NCBI RefSeq assembly: GCF_032463525.1
Contig: NZ_CP135971.1
Coordinates: forward strand, 3,906,001-3,970,000
From: Pseudomonas sp. DTU_2021_1001937_2_SI_NGA_ILE_001
GTDB taxonomy: Bacteria > Pseudomonadota > Gammaproteobacteria > Pseudomonadales > Pseudomonadaceae
DNA: 64,000 nucleotides
Reading direction: 5' to 3'
The notes under the pieces were generated by a model. It did no database searches. It was not told the origin of the DNA and saw only the letters and a list, made by a program, of their open reading frames with translations. Positions 53,561 to 64,000 of the stretch are shown here, piece after piece (the stretch's first letter is position 1; the number at the start of each line of letters is the position of its first letter). A program made the position numbers and the translations under genes.

Positions 53561-54235
53561 TCAGGACGCGTCGTCGTGCTCGTGGGTGAGTTCGACGATG
53601 CGGTCGACCAGCTTGTTGATGCCGGCGGCCGCCTCACTGATGCTGCCGGCGAGCATGTAGGCCGGCGTGCTGACCAAGCGGCGTTCGACGTCTTCGACGA
53701 TATCTTCGACGTGGCAATCCTGATGCACACCGCCCATCTGGATGATCGCCGCAGCGGTGTCGGGGTCGTTGCCGATGGTGCTGATGACGCCTTCGCCGTA
53801 GATCCTGGCGGCCAGCGCCGGGGTGATGCAGATCAGCCCGACCGGCTTGCCTGCGGCGGCAAATGACTGCAGCAGGTTCAATACGTCGGGCTGCACCTGG
53901 CAGGCGGCACCTTCGCTGGCCAGGTCGGACAGGTTCTTGGCTGAGCCGAAGCCACCGGGGACGATCACCGCGTCGAAGTCTTCGGCACGGGCCTCGCGCA
54001 CGTCTTGAACCGCGCCGCGGGCGATGCGCGCAGACTCCACCAGTACGTTACGTGTCTCTGCGCTGGGGTTGCCGGTCAGGTGGTTGACGACATGCAGCTG
54101 CGGGATGTCGGGGGCGAAGCATTGCGTCGTTACGCCGCGCTGGTCCAGGCGCAGCAGGGTCAGGACGCTTTCGTGGATCTCTGCTCCATCGTAGACACCG
54201 CAGCCGGACAGGATTACGGCTACTTTCTTGGTCAT
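53561..54235 (-). CDS. elbB: ElbB/ES1-family glyoxalase (DJ-1/PfpI-like)
   Basis: A 224-residue class-I glutamine-amidotransferase-like protein. Features: KKVAVILSGCGVYDGAEIHE at the N-terminus, DFDAVIVPGGFGSAKNLSDL, and the nucleophile-elbow Cys in GKPVGLICITPALAARIYGE. E. coli ElbB has glyoxalase III activity and was linked to isoprenoid synthesis. It converges on FTR1 (10-bp gap) and lies 110 bp after dedA on the same strand. Confidence 0.92.
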   Translation of the reverse strand: MTKKVAVILSGCGVYDGAEIHESVLTLLRLDQRGVTTQCFAPDIPQLHVVNHLTGNPSAETRNVLVESARIARGAVQDVREARAEDFDAVIVPGGFGSAKNLSDLASEGAACQVQPDVLNLLQSFAAAGKPVGLICITPALAARIYGEGVISTIGNDPDTAAAIIQMGGVHQDCHVEDIVEDVERRLVSTPAYMLAGSISEAAAGINKLVDRIVELTHEHDDAS

Positions 54236-54345
54236 CGGCGACACTCTCCGTCTCAGGCCCGACCGGGTGGCGGGCATATGAAACATGGGATCGTATCAGC
54301 AGGCGGGCGTTCAGTGGGCCAACCCGGCAGGGTCGGCCGCGGGGG

Positions 54346-54975
54346 TTAATCGTCGGTTTTCTTGTCGAGCGTGTCGGCTTGCAGGGCTGCACCGGAGGCG
54401 GCTGCCAGCTTCTCTTCGCGCGCCAGGCGTGCGGTACGGATACGCCGACGCAGCCACAGCGCCAGGCCGATCACCAGCAGGCCGCCGAGCACCCACATCT
54501 CGTACTTCTTGATATTGCCCAGCAGGCCTTCCATGAAGGAGCCGAAGTGATAGGCGGCGGCCGCCAGGGCTATGGCCCATACCGCCGCACCGATGCCATT
54601 GAGCAGCAGGTAGCGCCCCGGCGGATAGCCGGACAGGCCGATGGCCACGGGCATTACCGTGCGCAGGCCGTAGACAAAGCGGAAACTCAGAACCCAGAGG
54701 TCGGGATGCTTGCGCACCAGGCGCAGCGCCCGGTCGCCCATAGCCTGCCAGCGCGGCTTGCGGGCGAGGATCCGGCGCCCGTGGCGGCGACCCATGAAGT
54801 ACCACAGCTGGTCGCCAGCGTAGCTCCCGCAGAACGCGACGATCATGACCATATTGAGGTCCATGTAGCCACGAAAAGCCAGGAAACCGGCCAGAACCAG
54901 AATGGTTTCGCCTTCGAAGAAGGTGCCGATGAACAGGGCCAGATAGCCGAAATCGTTGAGAAAATTCTGGAGCAT
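54346..54975 (-). CDS. DedA-family membrane protein
   Basis: A 209-residue protein with about five membrane segments. DedA signatures are YLALFIGTFFEGETILVLAG near the N-terminus, GAYAGDQ-like CGSYAGDQLWYFMGRRHGRR, and FRFVYGLRTVMPVAIGLSGY. The family is thought to scramble or flip phospholipids or undecaprenyl phosphate at the inner membrane. The C-terminal tail is charged. It precedes elbB on the same strand. Confidence 0.92.
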   Translation of the reverse strand: MLQNFLNDFGYLALFIGTFFEGETILVLAGFLAFRGYMDLNMVMIVAFCGSYAGDQLWYFMGRRHGRRILARKPRWQAMGDRALRLVRKHPDLWVLSFRFVYGLRTVMPVAIGLSGYPPGRYLLLNGIGAAVWAIALAAAAYHFGSFMEGLLGNIKKYEMWVLGGLLVIGLALWLRRRIRTARLAREEKLAAASGAALQADTLDKKTDD

Positions 54976-55152
54976 TGTCTGGGTGCTGGCGAAATGAGGA
55001 CGCAGCCTAACCCGCGCAAGGCAAACTGGAAAGCGTCGGTGTGCGTCTGTAGGTTAAAGAATGTTACAACCATAGTCGTGCAAAATACGCCAGCCGCTCT
55101 GCTGCGGCCTTGAGTCGCACATTGCACTTAAAGTGTCACACATTGGTCATAA

Positions 55153-56217
<1,065 letters not shown>

Positions 56218-56237
56218 CCTCCCTCACAGGAACGTTC

Positions 56238-58448
56238 ATGAATACCGAAGGACTCACCCAAGCCACTGTAGAAGTCGATGTTCAGGAGGCTACACCCGTG
56301 GTTGAGCCTGCCGTTGAAACTCCGCAGGTCGTGGAGCCTCCCGTGGCCGCAGCGCCTGCCATCGTCGTGCCGAACCTGGATGACAGCAGCCTGTACATCC
56401 ACCGCGAGCTGTCGCAGTTGCAGTTCAACATCCGAGTGCTCGAGCAGGCGCTGGATGAGTCCTACCCCCTGCTGGAAAGGCTGAAGTTCCTGCTGATCTT
56501 CTCCAGCAACCTCGACGAATTCTTCGAGATCCGCGTCGCGGGTCTCAAGAAGCAGATCAATTTCGCCCGCGAACAGGCCGGTGCCGACGGCCTGCAGCCG
56601 CACCAGGCGCTGGCGCGCATCAGCGAACTGGTTCACGAGCAGGTCGACCGTCAGTACGCGATCCTCAATGACGTGCTGCTGCCCGAACTGGAAAAGCACC
56701 AGGTGCGCTTCATCCGTCGCCGCTACTGGACCACCAAGCTCAAGACCTGGGTGCGTCGCTATTTCCGTGACGAAATCGCGCCGATCATCACCCCGATCGG
56801 TCTCGACCCGACCCACCCGTTCCCCTTGCTGGTCAACAAGAGCCTGAACTTCATCGTCGAGCTGGAGGGCGTGGACGCCTTCGGTCGCGACTCGGGTCTG
56901 GCGATCATCCCGGCACCGCGCCTGCTGCCACGGGTCATCAAGGTGCCGGAAGATGTCGGCGGGCCGGGCGACAACTTCGTGTTCCTGTCGTCGATGATCC
57001 ACGCGCATGCCGACGACCTGTTCCAGGGCATGAAGGTCAAGGGCTGCTATCAGTTCCGCCTGACCCGTAACGCCGACCTGGCGCTGGACTCCGAAGACGT
57101 CGAAGACCTGGCCCGCGCCCTGCGCGGCGAGCTGTTCTCGCGTCGGTATGGCGATGCGGTGCGCCTGGAAGTGGCCGATACCTGCCCGAAACACCTGTCG
57201 GACTACCTGCTCAAGCAGTTCAGCCTGACCGAATCGGAGCTGTATCAGGTCAATGGCCCGGTCAACCTCACCCGCCTGTTCAGTATCACCGGCCTGGACA
57301 GCCACCCCGAGCTGCAACATCCGCCGTTCACGCCGGCGATTCCCAAGCTGCTGCAGAACAGCGACAACCTGTTCAGCGTGATCCGCAAGCAGGACGTGCT
57401 GCTGCTGCACCCGTTCGAGTCCTTCACGCCGGTGGTCGACCTGCTGCGCCAGGCCGCCAAGGATCCACACGTGCTCGCGGTGCGCCAGACCCTGTACCGC
57501 AGCGGTGCCAACTCCGAGATCGTCGACGCGCTGGTGGATGCCGCGCGCAACGGCAAGGAAGTCACGGCGGTCATCGAGCTGCGCGCGCGTTTCGACGAAG
57601 AATCGAACCTGCAGCTGGCCAGCCGCCTGCAGGCTGCCGGTGCGGTGGTGATCTACGGCGTGGTGGGCTTCAAGACCCACTCCAAGATGATGTTGATCCT
57701 GCGTCGCGAAGCCGGGGAAATCGTGCGCTACGCACACCTGGGGACGGGTAACTACCATGCCGGCAACGCGCGGCTGTACACCGACTACAGCATGCTGACC
57801 TCCGACGACGCACTGTGCGAGGACGTGTCCAAGCTGTTCAGCCAGCTGATCGGCATGGGCAAGACCCTGCGCATGAAGAAGCTGCTGCACGCGCCGTTCA
57901 CCCTCAAGAAGGGCATTCTCGACATGATTGCCCGGGAGACGCAGTTCGCCATCGAGGGCAAGCCGGCGCACATCATCGCCAAGTTCAACTCGCTGACCGA
58001 CCCGAAGGTCATCCGCGCGCTGTACAAGGCCAGCCAGGCGGGTGTGAAGATCGACCTGATCGTGCGCGGCATGTGCTGCCTGCGCCCCGGCATCGCCGGC
58101 GTGTCGCACAACATCCAGGTGCGTTCGATCATCGGCCGCTTCCTGGAGCACACGCGGGTCTACTACTTCCTCAATGGCGGCGAAGAGCAGATGTTCCTGT
58201 CCAGTGCCGACTGGATGGAGCGCAACCTCGACAAGCGCGTCGAGACCTGCTTCCCGGTGGAGGGCAAGAAGCTGATCCTGCGGGTCAAGAAGGAGCTGGA
58301 GCTGTACCTCACCGACAACACCCACAGCTGGCTGCTGCAGTCAGACGGTCGCTACCTGCGCAGTTCGCCGACCGGCAACCAGAACGCCCGCAGTGCCCAG
58401 GCGACCCTGCTGGAGCGCCTGAGCAACCCGGTGCTTACCGTGCGCTGA
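56238..58448 (+). CDS. ppk: Polyphosphate kinase 1
   Basis: A 736-residue enzyme that polymerises phosphate from ATP. Domains in order: an N-terminal helical region with [20 protein letters not shown] (about 85-105), a head domain (to about 360), then two PLD-like catalytic domains. His481 in [11 protein letters not shown] is the likely phospho-histidine, and [20 protein letters not shown] is conserved. The first 45 residues form a low-complexity Val/Pro/Ala-rich leader. It overlaps the convergent ppx gene by 14 bp. Confidence 0.95.
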   Translation: MNTEGLTQATVEVDVQEATPVVEPAVETPQVVEPPVAAAPAIVVPNLDDSSLYIHRELSQLQFNIRVLEQALDESYPLLERLKFLLIFSSNLDEFFEIRVAGLKKQINFAREQAGADGLQPHQALARISELVHEQVDRQYAILNDVLLPELEKHQVRFIRRRYWTTKLKTWVRRYFRDEIAPIITPIGLDPTHPFPLLVNKSLNFIVELEGVDAFGRDSGLAIIPAPRLLPRVIKVPEDVGGPGDNFVFLSSMIHAHADDLFQGMKVKGCYQFRLTRNADLALDSEDVEDLARALRGELFSRRYGDAVRLEVADTCPKHLSDYLLKQFSLTESELYQVNGPVNLTRLFSITGLDSHPELQHPPFTPAIPKLLQNSDNLFSVIRKQDVLLLHPFESFTPVVDLLRQAAKDPHVLAVRQTLYRSGANSEIVDALVDAARNGKEVTAVIELRARFDEESNLQLASRLQAAGAVVIYGVVGFKTHSKMMLILRREAGEIVRYAHLGTGNYHAGNARLYTDYSMLTSDDALCEDVSKLFSQLIGMGKTLRMKKLLHAPFTLKKGILDMIARETQFAIEGKPAHIIAKFNSLTDPKVIRALYKASQAGVKIDLIVRGMCCLRPGIAGVSHNIQVRSIIGRFLEHTRVYYFLNGGEEQMFLSSADWMERNLDKRVETCFPVEGKKLILRVKKELELYLTDNTHSWLLQSDGRYLRSSPTGNQNARSAQATLLERLSNPVLTVR

Positions 58449-59937
58449 AGACGATCCCGACCCGGGTCAGCCACTCCGCTTCCAGCGCGAAGTCGGCCTG
58501 GGTCAGCTGGTTGTTTTCCAGCCAGCCATCCGGGAACTGCGCGTCCAGGTTCGGGCCGTCGGCGCGCAGCACCACGGTCGGCATTTCCTGGGTGCCACGG
58601 ATGTGGTGGAACAGGATGGCGAAGCGCAGCAGCACGCACAGGCGGATCAGCTTGATGCCTTCGTCGCCGAACTCGGCGAACTTGTCCTTGGGGATGTTGC
58701 GCCGGTGGCCACGCACCAGCAGGGCCAGCTTCTGCTGGTCTTCGTGGGAGAAGCCGGCCAGGTCGGAGTGTTCGATCAGGTAGGCGCCGTGCTTGTGGTA
58801 ATGGTAGTGGGCGATGTCCAGGCCCACTTCATGCACCTTGGCGGCCCAGCTCAGCAGCTCGGCGTAGTTTTCATCCTGCAATTCCCAGGCATCGGCCACC
58901 TGCTCCAAAGCCATCAGCGCCTTGCGCTCGACCCGTGCGGCCTGCTCCATATCGACGTGGTAGCGCTCCATCAGCGAGTTCAGCGTGCGCTCGCGCACGT
59001 CTTCGTGATGGTGACGGCCCAGCAGGTCGTAGAGCACGCCTTCGCGCAGAGCGCCTTCGCAGTGGTCCATGCGCTGCAGTTCGAGGGCGTCGAAGATGGC
59101 TTCGAGAATCGCCAGGCCAGCCGGGAAAATCGCCAGGCGGTCGGGCTTGATGCCTTCGAAGTCGATCTTGTCGATGTCGCCCAGCTTGAACAGGCGGCGC
59201 TTGAGCCAGGCCAGGCCCTCGGCGTTCACTTCGCCCGAGCCGTGGCCATTAGCCTTGAGCACGGCACCGATGGCGCGGATGGTACCGGACGAGCCGATCG
59301 CCTCGTCCCATTTCAGGCGGTGCAGAGCCTGCTCGATGCTCATCAGTTCCAGGCGCGCGGCGGTATAGGCCTGGGCATAGCGGGCCGGGGTGATCTTGCC
59401 GTCGCGGAAGTAGCGCTGCGTGTAGCTTACGCAGCCCATCTGCAGGCTTTCGCGCAGCAGCGGCTCGAAGCGCTGGCCGATGATGAACTCGGTACTGCCG
59501 CCGCCGATATCGGCCACCAGGCGCTTGCCGGGGGTGTCGGCGAGGGTATGCGAGACGCCCAGATAGATGAGGCGGGCCTCTTCACGACCGGAGATCACTT
59601 CCACGGGGTGGCCGAGGATGGCTTCGGCGCGATGGATGAATTCGTTGCGGTTGCGTGCTTCGCGCAGGGCGTTGGTGCCGACGATCCGTACGGCGCCCAG
59701 CGGCATGCCGTTGATCAGTTGGGCGAAGCGCTTGAGGCAGTCCAGGCCGCGTTGCATGGACTCTTCGGTGAGCTGACGTTCCTCATTGATACCCGCTGCC
59801 AGTTGAACCTTTTCTCCCAGCCGCTCAAGAATGCGGATGTCGCCTTGATTGGCCTTGGCGACAACCATATGAAAGCTGTTGGAACCCAGATCGATCGCGG
59901 CGATCAGGGAAAAATTCTTGGCTTTGGTATGAGGCAT
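58435..59937 (-). CDS. ppx: Exopolyphosphatase
   Basis: A 500-residue Ppx/GppA enzyme that removes terminal phosphates from polyphosphate. The actin-like ATPase fold starts [20 protein letters not shown] and has the phosphate loop [12 protein letters not shown] (about 145-155). The C-terminal HD-type helical domain spans about 315-500 ([20 protein letters not shown]). The ATG at 59937 was chosen for [12 protein letters not shown]. Its 3' end overlaps ppk by 14 bp, so synthesis and breakdown enzymes face each other. Confidence 0.95.
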   Translation of the reverse strand: MPHTKAKNFSLIAAIDLGSNSFHMVVAKANQGDIRILERLGEKVQLAAGINEERQLTEESMQRGLDCLKRFAQLINGMPLGAVRIVGTNALREARNRNEFIHRAEAILGHPVEVISGREEARLIYLGVSHTLADTPGKRLVADIGGGSTEFIIGQRFEPLLRESLQMGCVSYTQRYFRDGKITPARYAQAYTAARLELMSIEQALHRLKWDEAIGSSGTIRAIGAVLKANGHGSGEVNAEGLAWLKRRLFKLGDIDKIDFEGIKPDRLAIFPAGLAILEAIFDALELQRMDHCEGALREGVLYDLLGRHHHEDVRERTLNSLMERYHVDMEQAARVERKALMALEQVADAWELQDENYAELLSWAAKVHEVGLDIAHYHYHKHGAYLIEHSDLAGFSHEDQQKLALLVRGHRRNIPKDKFAEFGDEGIKLIRLCVLLRFAILFHHIRGTQEMPTVVLRADGPNLDAQFPDGWLENNQLTQADFALEAEWLTRVGIVFSAR

Positions 59938-60144
59938 GGTCAGAAAATTCCGGTCAATGACCGCGCCATCCTGCCACGATCCATGCCGGACGCCAACGCG
60001 CAGCTGCCCGTAGGGCTGCCGGATGAGCCTTTGCAAGCGGGTGAGGTCATTCGTCGGCCAAGCGCCGGTCGATCGCGAGGCAGCAGGGCCTTGGGCTATA
60101 ACCTCTGTCTCGTTCCTTCATAGGCATAGTCAATGACGCCGCGC

Positions 60145-60173
60145 TTCCGCATTGGTAGCGGTGCCGCTATGAT
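60145..60173 (+). promoter_or_regulatory. Candidate promoter of trxA
   Basis: TTCCGC (60145-60150), 17 bp, TATGAT (60168-60173); the start codon is 39 bp downstream of the -10 box. Good -10, weak -35. Confidence 0.4.
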
Positions 60174-60211
60174 GGACGCACGTTTTTTTGCCTAGCAACC
60201 CGGAGAATTCC

Positions 60212-60541
60212 ATGAGTAGCGACCTGATCAAACACGTCACCGACGCCAGCTTCGAAGCCGATGTTCTCCAGGCTCAAGGCCCTGTGCTGGTTGACTACTG
60301 GGCTGAATGGTGCGGCCCTTGCAAGATGATCGCTCCGGTTCTGGACGACATCGCTGCCACCTATGAAGGCAAGCTGACCGTCGCCAAGCTGAACATCGAC
60401 GAAAACCAGGAAACCCCTGCCAAGCACGGCGTGCGCGGCATTCCGACCCTGATGCTGTTCAAGAACGGCAATGTCGAGGCCACCAAGGTCGGCGCGCTGT
60501 CGAAGTCGCAACTGGCGGCTTTCATCGACGCCAACCTGTAA
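60212..60541 (+). CDS. trxA: Thioredoxin 1
   Basis: A 109-residue thioredoxin with active-site W33-C34-G35-P36-C37 in [20 protein letters not shown] and the cis-proline region [15 protein letters not shown]. Length and motifs match E. coli TrxA. It reduces ribonucleotide reductase, PAPS reductase and other targets. The ATG at 60212 follows CGGAG. It has its own promoter and terminator. Confidence 0.97.
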   Translation: MSSDLIKHVTDASFEADVLQAQGPVLVDYWAEWCGPCKMIAPVLDDIAATYEGKLTVAKLNIDENQETPAKHGVRGIPTLMLFKNGNVEATKVGALSKSQLAAFIDANL

Positions 60542-60558
60542 CGCCCGAGCGCTTCAAG

Positions 60559-60584
60559 ACCCCGCAAACAGCGGGGTTTTTTTT
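60559..60584 (+). terminator. Terminator after trxA
   Basis: ACCCCGC, loop AAACA, GCGGGGT, then seven T. It lies 18 bp after the stop codon. Confidence 0.93.
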
Positions 60585-60775
60585 GAGCCGCGATACTAGA
60601 CGCTTCCCTGGTCAGGTGTTACATTCGGCCCCGCAACGGCTTTCCCGTTGCCCCCTGCTAGCCGTCGCCGACGCTCTCCTTTCGATTCAGTACGCGATCC
60701 TTTCGCCATCTCCGCGGCGCGGTTTCATTAAGCCCTAGCTTAATTCCCCCTCATATACGATTACTTCATTCCCCT
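60585..60775 (+). promoter_or_regulatory. rho: rho leader
   Basis: A pyrimidine-rich leader (many C and T runs) ending CATTCCCCT directly before the ATG, with no Shine-Dalgarno sequence. In other bacteria, rho is autoregulated by attenuation in its leader, which uses C-rich RNA. The composition here is consistent, but it is not proof. Confidence 0.45.
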
Positions 60776-62035
60776 ATGAACCTGACTGAACTCAAGCAAA
60801 AGCCGATTACCGATCTGCTCGAAATGGCCGAACAGATGGGCATAGAAAATATGGCCCGTTCGCGCAAGCAGGATGTGATTTTTTCCCTGCTCAAGAAGCA
60901 CGCCAAGAGCGGTGAAGAGATCTCCGGTGATGGCGTGCTGGAGATCCTCCAGGACGGCTTTGGTTTTCTGCGTTCTGCGGATGCTTCCTATCTGGCCGGC
61001 CCGGACGATATCTACGTCTCGCCGAGCCAGATCCGCCGTTTCAACCTGCGTACCGGGGACACCATCGTCGGCAAGATCCGCCCGCCGAAGGAAGGCGAGC
61101 GTTACTTCGCCCTGCTGAAGGTCGACTCGATCAACTTCGACCGCCCCGAGAACGCCAAGAACAAGATCCTGTTCGAGAACCTGACGCCGCTGTTCCCCAA
61201 CGAGCGCCTGAAGATGGAGGCCGGCAACGGCTCCACCGAAGACCTCACCGGCCGGGTCATCGACCTCTGCGCTCCGATCGGCAAGGGTCAGCGCGGCCTG
61301 ATCGTCGCCCCGCCGAAAGCGGGCAAGACCATCATGCTGCAGAACATCGCGGCCAACATCACCCGCAACAACCCTGAATGCCACCTGATCGTGCTGCTGA
61401 TCGACGAGCGTCCCGAGGAAGTGACCGAGATGCAGCGCACCGTGCGCGGCGAAGTGGTCGCCTCGACCTTCGACGAGCCGCCGACCCGTCACGTACAGGT
61501 CGCCGAGATGGTCATCGAGAAGGCCAAACGCCTGGTCGAGCACAAGAAGGACGTGGTCATCCTGCTCGACTCGATCACCCGTCTGGCACGTGCCTACAAC
61601 ACCGTAATCCCGAGTTCCGGCAAGGTCCTGACCGGTGGTGTCGACGCCCACGCCCTGGAAAAGCCGAAGCGTTTCTTCGGTGCGGCGCGTAACATCGAGG
61701 AGGGCGGCTCGCTGACCATCATCGCCACCGCGCTGATCGAAACCGGCTCGAAGATGGATGAAGTGATCTACGAAGAGTTCAAGGGTACCGGCAACATGGA
61801 GCTGCCCCTGGACCGCAAGATCGCCGAGAAGCGTGTATTCCCGGCCATCAACATCAACCGTTCCGGCACCCGCCGCGAAGAGCTGCTGACCGCCGACGAC
61901 GAGCTGCAGCGTATGTGGATCCTGCGCAAGCTGCTGCATCCGATGGACGAAGTGGCGGCCATCGAGTTCCTGGTGGACAAGCTCAAGACCACCAAGACCA
62001 ACGATGAATTCTTCCTGTCCATGAAACGCAAGTAA
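60776..62035 (+). CDS. rho: Transcription termination factor Rho
   Basis: A 419-residue hexameric RNA helicase. The N-terminal RNA-binding domain has [15 protein letters not shown] and [16 protein letters not shown] (about 50-115), and the ATPase domain has Walker A APPKAGKT (about 179-186). [17 protein letters not shown] and [14 protein letters not shown] are the conserved Walker B and Q-loop-like parts. It is intact and of standard length. There is no purine-rich ribosome binding site. Confidence 0.97.
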   Translation: MNLTELKQKPITDLLEMAEQMGIENMARSRKQDVIFSLLKKHAKSGEEISGDGVLEILQDGFGFLRSADASYLAGPDDIYVSPSQIRRFNLRTGDTIVGKIRPPKEGERYFALLKVDSINFDRPENAKNKILFENLTPLFPNERLKMEAGNGSTEDLTGRVIDLCAPIGKGQRGLIVAPPKAGKTIMLQNIAANITRNNPECHLIVLLIDERPEEVTEMQRTVRGEVVASTFDEPPTRHVQVAEMVIEKAKRLVEHKKDVVILLDSITRLARAYNTVIPSSGKVLTGGVDAHALEKPKRFFGAARNIEEGGSLTIIATALIETGSKMDEVIYEEFKGTGNMELPLDRKIAEKRVFPAININRSGTRREELLTADDELQRMWILRKLLHPMDEVAAIEFLVDKLKTTKTNDEFFLSMKRK

Positions 62036-62051
62036 CGGACGGTTTCATCGG

Positions 62052-62080
62052 AAATGGCGCCCTCGCGGCGCCATTTTTTT
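62052..62080 (+). terminator. Terminator after rho
   Basis: AAATGGCGCC, loop CTCGC, GGCGCCATTT with further T. It lies 16 bp after the rho stop. Confidence 0.92.
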
Positions 62081-62149
62081 TGCCTGTGCGCTGGCACGTC
62101 CATACAGAGCAGGTACGATGTGCACCTCTTTGTAAAAGTGGCCGGGTCA

Positions 62150-63616
62150 ATGAAATTCAAGGATCTTAGGGACTTCGTGCAGCAGCTTGAGCAGCGCGGA
62201 GAATTGAAACGCATCCAGATGCCCATCTCCCCCGTGCTGGAGATGACCGAAATCTGTGACCGCACCCTGCGAGCCAAGGGCCCGGCCCTGCTCTTCGAAA
62301 AACCGGTGGGCTTCGACATGCCGGTGTTGGGTAACCTGTTCGGTACGCCGGAGCGGGTCGCCATGGGCATGGGCGCCGAATCCATCGCCGAGCTGCGCGA
62401 AATAGGCAAGCTGCTGGCCTTCCTCAAGGAGCCCGAGCCGCCCAAGGGGCTCAAGGACGCCTGGTCCAAGCTGCCGATCTTCAAGAAAGTCATCGCCATG
62501 GCGCCCAAGGTGGTCAAGGACGCGCCCTGCCAGGAAGTGGTCATCGAGGGTGATGACGTCGACCTTGGCCTGCTGCCGGTGCAGACCTGCTGGCCTGGCG
62601 ATGTCGCGCCGCTGATCACCTGGGGTTTGACCGTCACCCGCGGGCCGAACAAGGAGCGCCAGAACCTGGGCATCTATCGCCAGCAGGTGATCGGCCGCAA
62701 CAAGGTCATCATGCGCTGGCTGAGCCATCGGGGTGGGGCGCTGGACTACAAGGAATGGTGCGCGAAGAATCCGGGCCAGCCGTTCCCGGTAGCCGTAGCC
62801 CTGGGCGCCGACCCGGCGACCATTCTCGGCGCGGTGACGCCGGTGCCGGACAGCCTGTCCGAATACGCTTTCGCCGGCCTGCTGCGTGACAGCCGCACCG
62901 AGCTGATCAAGTGCCGGGGCAGTGACCTGCAGGTGCCGGCCAGCGCCGAGATCGTCCTCGAAGGTGTGATTCATCCCGGTGAGATGGCCGACGAAGGCCC
63001 CTATGGCGACCATACGGGCTACTACAACGAGGTGGACAGCTTTCCGGTGTTCACCGTCGAGCGAATCACCCATCGGCAAAAGCCGATCTACCACAGCACC
63101 TACACCGGCCGGCCGCCGGATGAGCCGGCAATTCTTGGCGTGGCGCTCAACGAAGTGTTCGTGCCGATCCTGCAGAAGCAGTTTCCGGAGATCACCGACT
63201 TCTACCTGCCGCCCGAGGGCTGCTCGTACCGCATGGCGGTGGTGACCATGAAGAAGCAGTACCCCGGCCATGCCAAGCGCGTCATGCTGGGTGTGTGGTC
63301 GTTCCTGCGACAGTTCATGTACACCAAGTTCGTTATCGTCACCGACGACGATATCAATGCACGGGACTGGAACGACGTCATCTGGGCCATCACCACGCGC
63401 ATGGACCCCAAGCGCGACACGGTGATGATCGACAACACCCCTATCGACTACCTCGATTTCGCCTCGCCGGTGTCCGGCCTGGGCTCGAAGATGGGCTTGG
63501 ACGCCACCCACAAGTGGCCGGGCGAAACCAGTCGCGAGTGGGGGCGTGCCATCGTCAAGGATGAAGCGACCACACGCCGTGTGGACGAGATCTGGAACCA
63601 GCTGGGAATCGATTGA
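62150..63616 (+). CDS. ubiD: 4-hydroxy-3-polyprenylbenzoate decarboxylase UbiD
   Basis: A 488-residue prFMN-dependent decarboxylase in ubiquinone synthesis. Family stretches are [50 protein letters not shown] (prFMN and metal site), and the catalytic E-x-x-D-type [20 protein letters not shown]. The ATG at 62150 starts the canonical MKFKDLRDF; a longer frame was rejected. The stop TGA shares its A with the next gene's ATG. Confidence 0.95.
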   Translation: MKFKDLRDFVQQLEQRGELKRIQMPISPVLEMTEICDRTLRAKGPALLFEKPVGFDMPVLGNLFGTPERVAMGMGAESIAELREIGKLLAFLKEPEPPKGLKDAWSKLPIFKKVIAMAPKVVKDAPCQEVVIEGDDVDLGLLPVQTCWPGDVAPLITWGLTVTRGPNKERQNLGIYRQQVIGRNKVIMRWLSHRGGALDYKEWCAKNPGQPFPVAVALGADPATILGAVTPVPDSLSEYAFAGLLRDSRTELIKCRGSDLQVPASAEIVLEGVIHPGEMADEGPYGDHTGYYNEVDSFPVFTVERITHRQKPIYHSTYTGRPPDEPAILGVALNEVFVPILQKQFPEITDFYLPPEGCSYRMAVVTMKKQYPGHAKRVMLGVWSFLRQFMYTKFVIVTDDDINARDWNDVIWAITTRMDPKRDTVMIDNTPIDYLDFASPVSGLGSKMGLDATHKWPGETSREWGRAIVKDEATTRRVDEIWNQLGID

Positions 63617-64000
63617 TGCGTGTAACCCTGCAGCCCTCCGGCGCCATTCTGCAAACTCTGCCCGGTGAGGCCATCCTGGCGGCGGCGCAGCGTCTGGGCT
63701 ACGAATGCCCGAACAGCTGCCGCAATGGCAACTGCCATGTCTGTGCGGCGCTGCTGGTGGAAGGCCGCGTGGTCCAGGACGGTCAGGAGCACGACCATGG
63801 CGAGGTGTATACCTGCCTGGCACAGCCGCTGGAGGATTGCGTGGTGCTCTGGGACGGCGTGTTGGCGCACGGCGAGCTGCCGGTGCGGCGCCTGGCCTGC
63901 CAGCTCAGTGAATGTGTCGCGGTGGGTGGCGATGTCTGGCGCATCGGCCTGCGCGCCCCAGCGGGCAAGCCGCCGCGCTATCACGCCGGGCAGTACCTGA
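63616..64000 (+). CDS. 2Fe-2S/flavin reductase (CDP-6-deoxyglucoseen reductase-like), cut by right edge
   Basis: The first 128 residues are visible. A plant-type ferredoxin domain has ECPNSCRNGNCHVCAA and later TCLAQP, the four cysteines for a 2Fe-2S cluster. Then an FNR-type oxidoreductase domain begins (VWRIGLRAPAGKPPRYHAGQ, the R-Y-H-A-G-Q flavin contact). It overlaps ubiD by one base, so it is probably translated with it. Related proteins are NAD(P)H-flavin reductases beside ubiD, which may support prFMN or ubiquinone chemistry. The rest lies beyond the window. Confidence 0.88.
   Translation, partial: MRVTLQPSGAILQTLPGEAILAAAQRLGYECPNSCRNGNCHVCAALLVEGRVVQDGQEHDHGEVYTCLAQPLEDCVVLWDGVLAHGELPVRRLACQLSECVAVGGDVWRIGLRAPAGKPPRYHAGQYL

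Noticed and set aside
51592..53730. 712-codon minus-strand frame opposite the FTR1 gene
   Set aside because: Shadow frame: Gln/His/Arg-rich, no motif. The plus strand encodes a cytochrome c and FTR1 with key residues intact.

Overview
The window is a 64 kb piece of a fluorescent-Pseudomonas chromosome, most likely of the P. putida group. This rests on GC-rich coding sequence, REP-like palindromes with an AGCGGCTNNAGCCGC core, and a gene order that I recall from P. aeruginosa and P. putida (glnK-amtB, lysA-dapF-xerC, cyaA, argH, algZR-hemCD-hemXY, dsbB-algQ-FKBP-algP, hemB-ppk-ppx-trxA-rho-ubiD). I see no rRNA, tRNA, CRISPR array, transposase or integrase.

Region 1 (1-7.7 kb) is accessory. 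A MerR-type regulator gene is cut by the left edge. It faces a small membrane protein gene across a MerR-style promoter with a long spacer. Next is a probable catabolic cluster: a LysR regulator, a class III CoA-transferase, an HMG-CoA-lyase-family enzyme, an MFS carrier and a LeuC/LeuD-type hydro-lyase pair. Its logic (hydrate or isomerise, activate with CoA, cleave) suggests use of a branched C5-C6 di- or tricarboxylic acid. This is the best candidate for an undescribed system here.

Region 2 (7.9-20.2 kb) starts with comM and continues with mixed accessory genes. These are a signal-less betaine-type binding protein, a LysR/secreted beta-propeller/ABM-monooxygenase set, two chemoreceptors (one ending at an in-frame amber codon, one lacking its signalling tip), an AraC regulator, a small unknown protein, and a malate:quinone oxidoreductase with an apparent signal peptide.

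Region 3 (20.2-34.5 kb) is core: ubiK, glnK-amtB, yjbQ, sutA, the minus-strand operon lptM-lysA-dapF-DUF484-xerC-HAD, cyaY, the class I adenylate cyclase cyaA and argH.

Region 4 (34.6-48.1 kb) holds the alginate/virulence two-component pair algZ-algR running towards hemC-hemD-hemX-hemY. It continues with dsbB, algQ, an FKBP isomerase, the lysine/alanine-repeat protein AlgP, an ABC-F ATPase, an MscS-type channel and a LysE-type exporter.

Region 5 (48.1-64 kb) holds a four-gene envelope lipoprotein operon containing an LpoB-like protein, and a cytochrome c-FTR1 iron permease. A strong CRP/Vfr-type site lies between them. Then come elbB, dedA, hemB-ppk convergent with ppx, trxA, rho, ubiD, and a 2Fe-2S flavin reductase cut by the right edge. 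Tetrapyrrole synthesis is well covered (hemB, C, D, X, Y), as are polyphosphate turnover (ppk/ppx) and nitrogen sensing (glnK/amtB). Functions are read from translated motifs and recalled family features; no database search was run.
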